Positions 25,806 to 35,400 of a stretch of 64,000 nt of DNA are shown here, piece by piece (within the stretch, counting starts at the first letter, position 1; each line of letters opens with the position of its first letter). The DNA is from Opisthocomus hoazin (lineage: Eukaryota; Chordata; Aves; Opisthocomiformes; Opisthocomidae), in NCBI RefSeq assembly GCF_030867145.1, contig NC_134417.1, positions 12,191,577 through 12,255,576 on the forward strand, written 5' to 3'. Below the pieces are notes generated by a model, which did not search any database, was not told the DNA's origin, and saw only the letters and a program-made list of their open reading frames with translations. A program made the translations under genes and the position numbers.

Positions 25806-26453
25806 AAGCACTCATGTTTAATACATCTTCCTTGTTAGCTGGCAAGTCCTTATTTTCATATAACCAATAACATCATCTTATAAGGTGAGGAGAGCTTCTT
25901 AGTAGTTGCAGTGCAAAAGCAGCCTGGCTTAGAGTGTCAGTAACAGATACAATTTGCTCAAGAACTACTTAGATAAATTTCTTAGGCACAAGGAGATTTG
26001 TCATACCTCAAGCACAGCTTTTCAGGATGTTTCTTGTAATTTATGACTTGGTTCTGTGAAGACGCCACTTGAGCAACATGGACTTATATTTCTTTGCAAC
26101 TGCGTGGATGTGTGTGCAAATATATTCACAAACTCTCTTTTCAGTAGAGGCCATCAAATATTAGAGTGGAGGAATAGAAGGAATTAATTTGATCCGTTAG
26201 GCTTGTGAGGTTTTTAAAAGTAAAAGCATGGAAAAAAATGTGTCTGTTTAAAAGTATTTGATAACAGTGTTTTCCTAGGTTTCAGGTTTGATTCTTGCTT
26301 AAATGTTTGGCTTTAATCTTACTTTATTCTGACAAATTTGTCAAATGTTTAATTACTAGCTGCTCTTTACATAGTTTTCGCTAGAAACTACACTCATAAG
26401 GTATAATCATACTTTGTGCTTCTGTCAGGCACCATATTTTAGCACTTCCCTGC
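25806..26453. other. Unique non-coding sequence
   Basis: No feature recognised. It may include unalignable remains of the preceding LINE. Confidence 0.45.
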
Positions 26454-26547
26454 CATTCTGTGATTCTGTGGTTGGAAGGGACCTCTGTGGATCATCTAGT
26501 CCAACCCCCCTGCTGAAGCAGGGTCACCTAGAGCAGGCTGCACAGAT
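26454..26547 (-). mobile_element. CR1 LINE 3' terminal fragment
   Basis: A 94-bp copy of the extreme CR1 3' end in antisense orientation. On the + strand it opens with ATTCTGTGATTCTGTGG (two terminal 8-mers), then GTTGGAAGGGACCTCTGTGG and ATCATCTAGTCCAACCCCCC, and stops abruptly after GCAGGCTGCACAGA. It is of the same subfamily type as the copy at 32.2 kb, differing at 5 of the 77 positions I compared. An extremely short 5'-truncated insertion. Confidence 0.95.
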
Positions 26548-27595
26548 TTCACAAATATTACTTGAACTTTACAACAACACACCATCATCTTAGTTCAGGA
26601 GATGGGAATCCTAGCTCAGTCAACGATTTGTCTTATAAATGTATTTTTCAGTTTATCATTCCATAAAACATGATTACTAATGTAATATTTGATCTACTTG
26701 ACAGATATGTTGCAATCTGCTCTTTTTTTGAGAGTTTATTAATGCAGCTTTCTCTTGTTCTGATTTAAAGTATCTGTAAAATATCTTCACAAAGAGTCGC
26801 CATTTGAAAAGCAGAGGGTTTTGTATCCATAGTTCAAACTCCAGATAAGTAGGTAGACTTTCAAAAGAGCATGACACTTCTTACTGAGTGTTGTGGCCTG
26901 TAATGTTAACTGTTTTTAATTCATGCAGTGATTGTCCAACAAATGAGTTGTTTTTTTAAGGGGCTATGTGGTAAAACCTTGCTATTAGTTGTTTTTGAGA
27001 CGGAAAGAGACTTGAAACTGGAAGAAATGAAAATCAAAAGGAATTAAAATAGGATAACTTTTTATAAAAACATGAAGTGTATCATTGGAGTGACTTAGTT
27101 CCAGTTTGAATGCCAAGTTTTTAGTATCACCATTGGTTATGCTGATTTATAAAGTAGACAGAGGTAAAATAAGGCAGATAATACAACACTTTAGCAGTCT
27201 TAATCTGAGACAGAATTTGAAATGCGAATGTGTTTAGATGACACTCGCATGCAGAGCATAATGATTTGTGTCTTTGTAATGCCATCAACCTAAATAAACT
27301 TGAAATTTACTCTCACTCATCTTACTATTCTTAACTCTTTAAATTCACTTTATTCATCTGATATTTGCAATCATGGGTGTCAAACCAGTTAATCCTAAAC
27401 CAGTCCGAGAAGATAGTAAGAGGCACTTTCTATTAAAAGCTCTAAAAACGTTATTGGCACAAGTAAGTGTTATCTGATTAGATCCTTTTCATGAAGTCAC
27501 TTCTGACAGCAAATTAAGATGCATGCCATGGTAAGATTACATTGTCCTTTAAAAAAGAAAATCACCCCTCCTTTTGGACTGCATGGCTCTTGTGT
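26548..27595. other. Unique non-coding sequence
   Basis: AT-rich, no gene or repeat recognised, up to the target duplication of the LTR. Confidence 0.5.
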
Positions 27596-27600
27596 ATTTG
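27596..27600. repeat. Target-site duplication, left copy (ATTTG)
   Basis: ATTTG immediately before the LTR's TGTGATGG start is repeated at 28855-28859 directly after its TACA end. A 5-bp duplication fits retroviral integration. A five-base match can arise by chance, so its weight comes from sitting exactly next to TG and CA. Confidence 0.6.
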
Positions 27601-28190
27601 TGTGATGGTTTAAAAGAAATGGAACAATACCAGAGGTTTGAAATTCGCAGATGTGGAATTATTAGTAAAATTAAGGTTTTACATCTGAAAATTAAGGTTT
27701 ATATGAAAAACGTAGCAGTGTTCACCCATTGAGGAAAAGCATGAAATCAAAAGGAGCTCTGAGGATGGGACACAGCTGCAGCAGGCATGAGAGGAATCCA
27801 CTCACACAGCAACTCCCTGCAATGTACCATAGAGGATGGGATGGAGTGGAGACTCTGTGGCCCTGCTCGGTGATGATAAAGCGGGAAGAAATGGTTCTCT
27901 AGAACTGATAAGCAGCTCATCTGGCCCCCTGAGCCAACAGGTTTTCGAAACCTTGCCAAAGTGCTACCCTCTCGTGAACTTTGCTCGTTTTAATATCTTT
28001 TTAATACCAAAACACACCTCCATCCCAAAGGCTACCCACCTCCGAGGTGCGACCACCCCTCTTCGAGTCTGTGCTCTCGATTTTTCGTAACCTATACCTT
28101 TAAACGTGAAGCAAAAAAATTTTACACCAATCATGATAAAAAGTATGTATGACTACAGTCACTCAAACTCCACCTTAAAGGTAGAAAGGA

Positions 28191-28197
28191 TATAAAA
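28191..28197 (+). promoter_or_regulatory. TATA box of the LTR promoter (putative)
   Basis: TATAAAA within the LTR, followed within 25-80 bp by a purine-rich segment. Its place about 340 bp before the AATAAA is as expected for the U3/R start. Whether it is active is unknown. Confidence 0.55.
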
Positions 28198-28227
28198 ATA
28201 ACCAGAGAAATGGGGGATTTTCAGAGA

Positions 28228-28271
28228 AGAAGATAACACCGTAGATCTTCGGAGAAAAAGAAGATAACACC
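28228..28271 (+). repeat. 31-bp-offset duplication inside the LTR
   Basis: AGAAGATAACACC occurs at 28228-28240 and again at 28259-28271, each preceded by a GAGAA-type purine run. The duplication lies just downstream of the TATA box, near the expected start of R. Confidence 0.75.
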
Positions 28272-28532
28272 ATGAGCAAGTCAAGGGAACTCCACCTCAG
28301 ATTGCCTCCGACAACTGGGATTGGCCGACGGGCTGAGCCTTGCTTCTCCCCCCCTTGGGACGCCTTGGGGTGAGACTCAAACTAAGCGCTTTTCTCAGGA
28401 ATAGTTACTCCCTAATGTTTATAGCCAGGCTGTATTATTTATAAGCTTCTCACACGTTTTATATTTGCACGTGCTTTCTTGCAGACAGTCACTATCACCG
28501 GCAATTCAAAAAACCTATATACCTGTTGCACA

Positions 28533-28538
28533 AATAAA
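28533..28538 (+). terminator. Polyadenylation signal of the LTR (putative)
   Basis: AATAAA in CACAAATAAAGCTGCACTG, followed within 30 bases by a GT-containing stretch (AGTAGCCAGTTGTCACAG). This is the standard order of a retroviral R/U5 junction. Confidence 0.6.
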
Positions 28539-28854
28539 GCTGCACTGTTTAAGTAGCCAGTTGTCACAGTTTCTCACTGAACGTGACCAAACGCGGCCGT
28601 GCTAGTTCATGAGCACGACTGGACTGAAGGTGCAGACTGCTATTAGTGTATCCAGAATCGTGGTAATTTAATGTATATATTAAACGAGACTGGACTGGTA
28701 GTGGTAAATTGGATATCACTCAGAATTTAAACCTAGCCGCACCTAGCCTCCCACTCTGGTGAAGAGAGTTAAAATGCAAGGGGGTTTATTTTCTGCTAAA
28801 TTAACACGACAGCAGTAGTAGATAGGTACCTGATGGGAAAGGAATGATACTACA

Positions 28855-28859
28855 ATTTG
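28855..28859. repeat. Target-site duplication, right copy (ATTTG)
   Basis: Matches 27596-27600 exactly and follows the terminal CA of the LTR directly. See the left copy for the caveat. Confidence 0.6.
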
Positions 28860-29867
28860 AACTCCGGTTTGTCATAATTATTAACTTCAGGTTTCTTGTT
28901 GTAAAAGTTCATCCATCATGGCCATTTAGCCTGCTTGTTCTTAAGTAATAAAAATGGTGCTTGGGTATCTACACTATTTTAATGTTTCATTCAGTGTTGG
29001 CAACAGGTTGTGTGTACACTCTGAAGAACAGTATTTGATACATAATCTGTCTTGGAATGAGGAAAAAATTAATCTGAGCCCTCTGTAAAAGACAGGTCTC
29101 TTTAGCTTTGAATCTTTTGGACTGCTTGCAAATGCCTATGTTGTATTTTGTCTTCTAGTATTTGCGTTCATGCGTTTATGCAGTAGACAAAAAGAAGCAT
29201 CTTTCATGCAACTTGCAGCAATAAAAAGAAGAGCAGCTAGCCAGATGTCCAACATATAATAGAGTATTAAAGATACTCTAGAGGTTATCCTTCTGAACTA
29301 TTTTGCTGTTTTTTGGGTTTTACTCTCTTGTGTAAGAGTGTGGGGTTTACTGGCTTACATTTTTTTTTTTTTTAATGGATCATGGAAAAGATTAATGAAT
29401 CTTAGTTAATGTGGGTTTATGTATACACCACCTAGGTTTTATGCAGCAATTTGCTTCCAAATGTCTGAACTTTCATAACTAATACTGTTTGTAGGGTTGT
29501 GTGCAAGATACTTTTATGGACCTACTAGAAATTCTGAGACTTCTCAACTTTTGCTAATTCATTGTGTCCTAAGGAACAAAGTCCTGAGTTGCTGTAAAAT
29601 AGTTGATTTGATTCTTCATCCTCTTTGCGCGCTGACTCATGAATGAATTCATGCAACTCTGTTTAAGTTAATGGTATTATTGCACAAGAGTAGACAAAAA
29701 TCACTATATACAGCACATGAATCTGTCATCTAAACATAATTTCCTTTCAAATGCCATCTCAGATAAAGACTGTCAAAATCCTCCACCACCTGCCTTATTT
29801 TGTCTTTATCTGCTTTGCAAAAACTTTTACAGGATTCTCAAAGAAAGATTTACCAGTTATGTGTTAC

Positions 29868-29884
29868 TTTTTTTTTTTTTTTTT
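29868..29884. repeat. Poly-T tract (17 T)
   Basis: Uninterrupted T-run inside two overlapping chance open frames, to which it contributes a Phe block. Confidence 0.9.
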
Positions 29885-31642
29885 CTATATGTTGCAAATA
29901 GTTTCTCTTTTCCTACCAGGACAAAGAAGAAAAAGGGAAAATCAGTCATTGGTCAGAAATTGTAAATGTCAAATTCCATAACGATGCATTTAAAAAGAAC
30001 TTTAAATGAAAGGGCTGACCCCTAAAATTCAAACTTCCTCCAGCCAAGCTACTGTTCAGTGATGCTGTCTAGCAGGAGGAGAAATTGATTTCCTGAAAGT
30101 CTGTAGTCTAAGTTCAATAATCACAGCTGGTGATTTTCACCATTTCTAGTACTAAGATAGTGAAATAATACTGGAATGATACTAGAAACTATGGAAATAA
30201 ACTGTTTTTTTTAAACAGTTGGAGACAGTTATTGGAGTAATGTGATCCTGTGCTAATACTATGAGACGTGATGATATTTTGGTGTCCTATGGTATACAGT
30301 TTAGTGAACTTGCATGATTTCCAAGATGACAGGTCTGCCACGTTAAAAAGAAAACTCGATCTGACTTTCATATGGTTCACAAAGCAGTGAAGCATGTTGG
30401 AAAGTGTATGATACAAGAAACTAAAAGGTCTACATTCTTCCTAGTCTTGTATTGACTTTGTTTCTGATATTTGACATGCCACTTAATGTATAGCTGTACT
30501 TCGCTGTGTTTGTGAATATCAGTTACTATAAAAATTCTAAGTTACACTGTCTCTCTGTATAATTCCCTCCTTGATTTTTTTATTTCTAGTTATTTCTGTC
30601 GTAGTATCAGGCTGATTGTCACTTACAGTACAGCACTCTGACAATGTGAGAAAGGTGCCTGAGAAGGGCACGTTTGCACTCCTGTTGCTCTGGGACACTG
30701 AGGCATTCTCCTGTGAACCTTGTTGGGTGAGCAAACTGAAAGGAGCATGTGACATATGAAGTGGAAGGAATTTAAGACACAGAAAGGTTTAATAGCAGAG
30801 CACTCTTTTGACCTCACAGTTTTGACAAAGGAACTCTTACAACATTATCTTGAGAGGCAAGCAGAAGGCTTTTTGTGAAACAAAAGATGACAGCAGATTG
30901 TCTTTTATGGCTGCAGTAACATTGTCTGAATGGGTGAATCAGGCTCCTGCTTTTTTTTAATGATGAGACAGAACTTTGAACAGACCTAGCATCATTTTGA
31001 GATGCTGTGTGTCAGGTAGTTTTATTTGCCTGCATCTCAGTTCAATCACTGATGAAACTGAGACAACTCATTCAGTCTTTAGCCATACCCTGCTGAGCTA
31101 CATCAACTTCAAGTTCTGTCCCTAGCATCAGCAACGTACAGAAAATATTCCTCAGCTTCCTTGAGGAATTGAGGCTGGCAGGTCCCCACTCCCAGGCAGT
31201 ATTTGTGGCCTTGCTGTATGAAGTCATTCTGCTTTAATCTATATTGTATGGTCTTCACTTGCAGAGTTTGGCTTTCAGTTAAGATTTAGTGGGAGGTCCC
31301 TGTGTGTGTTCATGTGGGATAGTATTATGGGATGGCCTAACAAAGGGTGGAAAAATCAAATATGCAATACCAGCTAATATTATTTTGATTTTCATATTGG
31401 CAGTGTAGTGCTACCTAAAAGCACCCCACTCAGACTAGACAGTGTGGTGTAATATAAATAGTATGTATTATAAAACATTTCATGATCAAATGAAGCATTA
31501 TTTCAAGGAAATGAAATATCTGCACAATGGTCAAAAATGAGCTCTGTAGTACTCATTAGAAGTGCGAGTTTTACTTCATGGTACTCCTGTGACAATACGA
31601 AACTAGCTAAATTATTTGAACTCATATAAACATTTACATTTC

Positions 31643-31660
31643 TTTTTTTTTTTTTTTTTT
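31643..31660. repeat. Poly-T tract (18 T) followed by CAG
   Basis: Uninterrupted T-run ending in CAG at 31661-31663, the shape of a polypyrimidine tract plus acceptor. No downstream exon could be recognised, so it is listed as a homopolymer only. Confidence 0.85.
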
Positions 31661-32123
31661 CAGTAACCAAGGGATGGTTGTTTTAGGAAAGATTTGGGAT
31701 TCACTTTCCTCTCTCCTCCAGTTCTGGACCTGCCCTAACGATCTCTGTCTCTCAGATGCCAAGATAAACTATTATGGAGCTTGGAGGGATTGGGAGGTAG
31801 TAATAAGGGGTGAGGAAGAGTGTAATTGGATGAATTTTGCATTTGGGAGTTTGTCAGGCAAGCTAGGTGGAGGGGTTGAGGTGGGAGGCCGATGAACTTG
31901 GTTCTCATCTTACACTCTCCCCTGATGTTTGGATGGAGAATCAGGAGGTGAGTAAAGTCCTGCAAGGGTGGATGGGAAAAGGACTAACATGCGCACAGGT
32001 CACTGAAAGATGAACAAAAGAGGTTTGAGAAAAAAACGGGTTTTGTGGAAAAATGTTAGTGTGTATTGTGGCGCACACTGCATACACAAGGGGTGGAAGG
32101 ACAATAGTAGAGATATTTTCTAA

Positions 32124-32155
32124 CTTTTAAAGCTGTAACACTGCAGCTTTAAAAG
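32124..32155. repeat. Perfect 12-bp inverted repeat (hairpin)
   Basis: The arms CTTTTAAAGCTG (32124-32135) and CAGCTTTAAAAG (32144-32155) are exact reverse complements around the 8-base loop TAACACTG. It stops 5 bp before the recognisable CR1 sequence. It may be a pre-existing palindrome or one formed at the insertion junction. Confidence 0.9.
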
Positions 32156-32160
32156 AAACT

Positions 32161-32405
32161 GGGCACAAACTGAAGCACAGGAAGTTCCGTCTGAACATGA
32201 GGAAGAACTTCTTCCCTCTGAGGGTGACGGAGCACTGGAACAGGCTGCCCAGGGAGGTTGTGGAGTCTCCTTCTCTGGAGATATTCAAGACCCGCCTGGA
32301 CAAGGTTCTGTGCAGCCTGCTGTAGGCAACCCTGCTTCAGCAGGGGGTTTGGACTAGATGACCCACAGAGGTCCCTTCCAACCCCGAACAGTCTGTGATT
32401 CGGTG
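32161..32405 (+). mobile_element. CR1 LINE 3' end
   Basis: A sense-orientation CR1 copy of 245 bp. It starts at GGGCACAAACTGAAGCACAG and runs through GAACATGAGGAAGAACTTCT, the GGAACAGGCTGCCCAGGGAG block and GGTCCCTTCCAACCCCGAAC. It ends with CTGTGATTCGGTGA, a variant of the terminal 8-mer. Low divergence from the expected family sequence suggests a comparatively recent copy. It is 5'-truncated. The last 77 bp before the terminal 8-mer are nearly complementary to the antisense CR1 fragment at 26.5 kb. Confidence 0.95.
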
Positions 32406-35400
32406 AAGACAGAGGTGTTTCGGACTGCTGCTGTTAAGAGTGAGATCCTGCTAAGAGGTTGCTGACTCATCTACTTGATTTCAGACTTGGTGATCATTAG
32501 TCATGCTAAATCCCAGGGGTGTTCATATATGTAGTCTCTCCTCCCTCATTTTTTTCTTTTCCTCTTGGACTCTTTTCTGTTTCCCCAGACTTTCTGACTG
32601 ACATAATTTTCACAGACTTGCCCCACCCCATTGTTCATCTCTTACTCAGGTCTGAGTTGTGCTTCTACCTCCATTTGTCAGCATCCTAGCTTACATTATC
32701 CACTTGTTAAATTTTCCAGAAAGCATGTTCTTTATTTTGTTTTACCCCTCACATTTCTCTTGAGCTGTTCTGTAGGGTGTGTGGGAGATTTCTGTTTGGC
32801 TTCTGTGCACTGTTGAGCACAGTGGAGCCTTCTGTTTGTTACTGAAAGTTCTGAGAACAAATAGTATAGAAATAACAAAAATATAAACACATGATTTTGC
32901 GTTTATATTATGTAGGTGTTTTCTATCATGTTGTTTATACACATATACTTACACACATACATCATCTTTCACACCCCAGCCCCAAATTTTAGGTATAAAA
33001 TGAGATTTAAAATCAAAATGGTTCCCATTCATTTGACTTTACATTGTTCAGTTAAAGATCAAAATTAAAACTAGAAAAAGTAAAAAAAAAAACATCAAAG
33101 CCTAAGAAACAATATGTTTTTATTGCTTTTCATTTTATTGTCTTTTGGCTTGCTCTTCTTCAGTACCTTTATTTTACCTAATGCAGGAGTGATTTCCTCA
33201 AAATGAGTTTCCCTTTGGCTTTTGGGCATTAATGCCCTGATTTTCTTTCTACTGCTGAATATTATCTGATCCTGAAACTGGCTACAGTGAATTATAGAAT
33301 GTTCCTGTCACTCACAGCTGCTTCTCTGAGTTTTATTGAGGCTGAAATTGAAAATTCCTCAATAGTGTGATGTTGGAGCTTACATATTTTTCACAAGGGC
33401 CAAACTGTGTTCCCTTCTTCCTTGCCCCTCTGCATGCATTGCATCCATGACCAGATGCAGTGGTTATGACCTCATGCAAAGTGTTGGGGTGAATCTCCAT
33501 GCGCGTTTCAACTTGTGGAACCTGAGGGACCCAGTAGTAGGAAGGATGTGTTAGCTGAGACTGGGAACTAGCTGAGCTCATCAGCTATTCTTAGGCTCTG
33601 CAGCAACAGCGGTGATGCCGCAGCTGCTGAAAGGTGAAGCTATTGCTGCTCTAGAGTTCATGAAGGGATTCTGACCCAATGCACACAGCCTCTCTTCCTA
33701 GATTTTGCAAGATACTGCTTGCTTCCCCTGTACCTGCCCAACTCCCAGGAGATGTTAGAATAACCTAATGTTCAGATAGCTCCCCAAACTAACAACTACT
33801 ATTAATAATTCATAGTTTTGTTTGTTAGCAAGGGTTGTGTTTACAGGGGCACTATAACTTTAAATCATGAGCAAAATTTAATGAAAATCTTACTGGGAAA
33901 GAACAAAACAATGCATAAAGGTTTTATAAAGCAATGGTAGGAAATTAATTTGTAGAAAAGAAACTAAACCAAAACGTTAATTGTGCAGTACAGAAAAAGA
34001 ACTCAATACACTAAACCCACAGTTTTCCTTATCTGTAACAGAACTGAGTGAAGGCAAGTATTCATTTTTTATTTAATCTCTTTGGCTTTGTGCATAGCAT
34101 AATATTGTCTAATTTCTGTCCAACTAAAATAATGATCTCCGCTTCTTCAGAAAACTTGTAAATCAAAGATAAAACATCCATTTTGCAAGTTTTCATGCAC
34201 ATTCTGTTGTATATTTGATGTAAGTAGGTTGCGTCATATACTGTGTGGAAAATTTGGTTTAAATTGATGAAACACAGCATAAGCCAAAGCAGTTATATGG
34301 CTTCTAGCACAGCACAGTCTTGGTGTGCAGGAAGTCCCAGGGAGGTAGCAAAAAGGCAGGATTCCAAAAATTGTGACTGAGGGAAATAGTCTGCCTCAGA
34401 CAGAATTTCAGACTCCCTTCCCTGTGGACGAGAGATTTCTGAGTAAATAAACATCCTGGGAAAATAAATAAGCAAAGAATGTCTATGTGTTAATGAAAGT
34501 GTGTAACACATTAGCGTGGCTGAGTGCAGTACTTTCTTGTGAGATTGTGGGCTGGTGCTGGATGTACCTTAGATGTGCCTAGCAAATAAAGGGTCTTGGC
34601 AACTCTCTGTCACAGTCCAAAGACAGAAGATGGTTTCTGATGAACACCTATCTAACAGCCTCTGCGAAGGAAGCATACTTTAGTGTTACAGGCAGAGCTG
34701 ACTCTATCCCATCCTGTGGAGCACAGATATTTATTTTTTTTTTTTAAATAACTGAGTAAACTCCTTCCTTATTTTCAACCAGTATGACCAAATGTCAACT
34801 AGTTTCAGAAGCCTTTAAAAATATACTCAATCTGGGTAATTAAAATTCACTTATATGATTAAAGGATTAATGAAGTAGCTTTGCTTACAGGCATGGAAAG
34901 ATTACAAAAATGTTACTGAAAACACAAGAATATTCTTAGATTTTGATTCTAAGCACTTATTCAATATAACTATTCATATGAAATAGTTTGCAAAACAGGT
35001 GTAAGAAGTTTGTTTTGAAAAGCAACTCTTGGAATCCTTTTTACATTAGAGTTTTTGATGAAGGCATAGTGTGCAGATAGGTATTTGAATACACAGAATC
35101 CCCACTAGCCTAGTCACGCATGTGCGCAGATGAATCTGTTCACACCAGGAGCCAGTGCAAAACAGATGTTACCTTTGAAAAATAGATTTGTTTGTAAAGC
35201 TTATTTATTCTGTTCATGTTATTAAGTTTTGGCATCTCTCCAAAGAACTACTAGAATGCTCAGACTTTTTGCTGCATTTTGCTACATAATTTGTTACCTT
35301 AGGGCATATTTATATTCAGGGCTGCACCACTGAAACTAAATCAGGTAATTCAATCATAAATTAAGTATGTTGAATGTCTAGTGCACTAAAGGTGTCCACT

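Larger units (their letters stand above)
27601..28854 (+). mobile_element. Solo LTR of an endogenous retrovirus (probable)
   Basis: A 1,254-bp block starting TGTGATGGTTTAAAAG and ending GATACTACA, thus TG...CA, flanked by ATTTG on both sides. It contains a TATA box (28191-28197) and, about 340 bp later, an AATAAA signal (28533-28538), in the order expected of U3, R and U5. It has more CpG than its surroundings (for example GACCAAACGCGGCCG near 28,590), consistent with a fairly young insertion. No gag, pol or env sequence, primer-binding site or second LTR adjoins it, so it is best read as a solo LTR left by recombination. Family not assigned; the 5-bp duplication favours ERVL or ERV1 over ERVK (usually 6 bp). 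The U5 side would be unusually long, so the 3' boundary is less sure than the 5' one. Confidence 0.65.
28860..32123. other. Unique non-coding sequence with poly-T tracts
   Basis: No exon or known repeat recognised. T-runs lie at 29868-29884 (17 T) and 31643-31660 (18 T). The latter is followed directly by CAG and a 73-codon open frame, which mimics a 3' splice site, but the frame resembles no protein I know. Confidence 0.5.

Noticed and set aside
27594..29037. A 7-bp match (GTATTTG) that would make the LTR 27601-29030
   Set aside because: Seven bases is not a usual retroviral duplication length, and 28,860-29,030 looks like ordinary flanking DNA. The 5-bp pair at 27596 and 28855 fits better.
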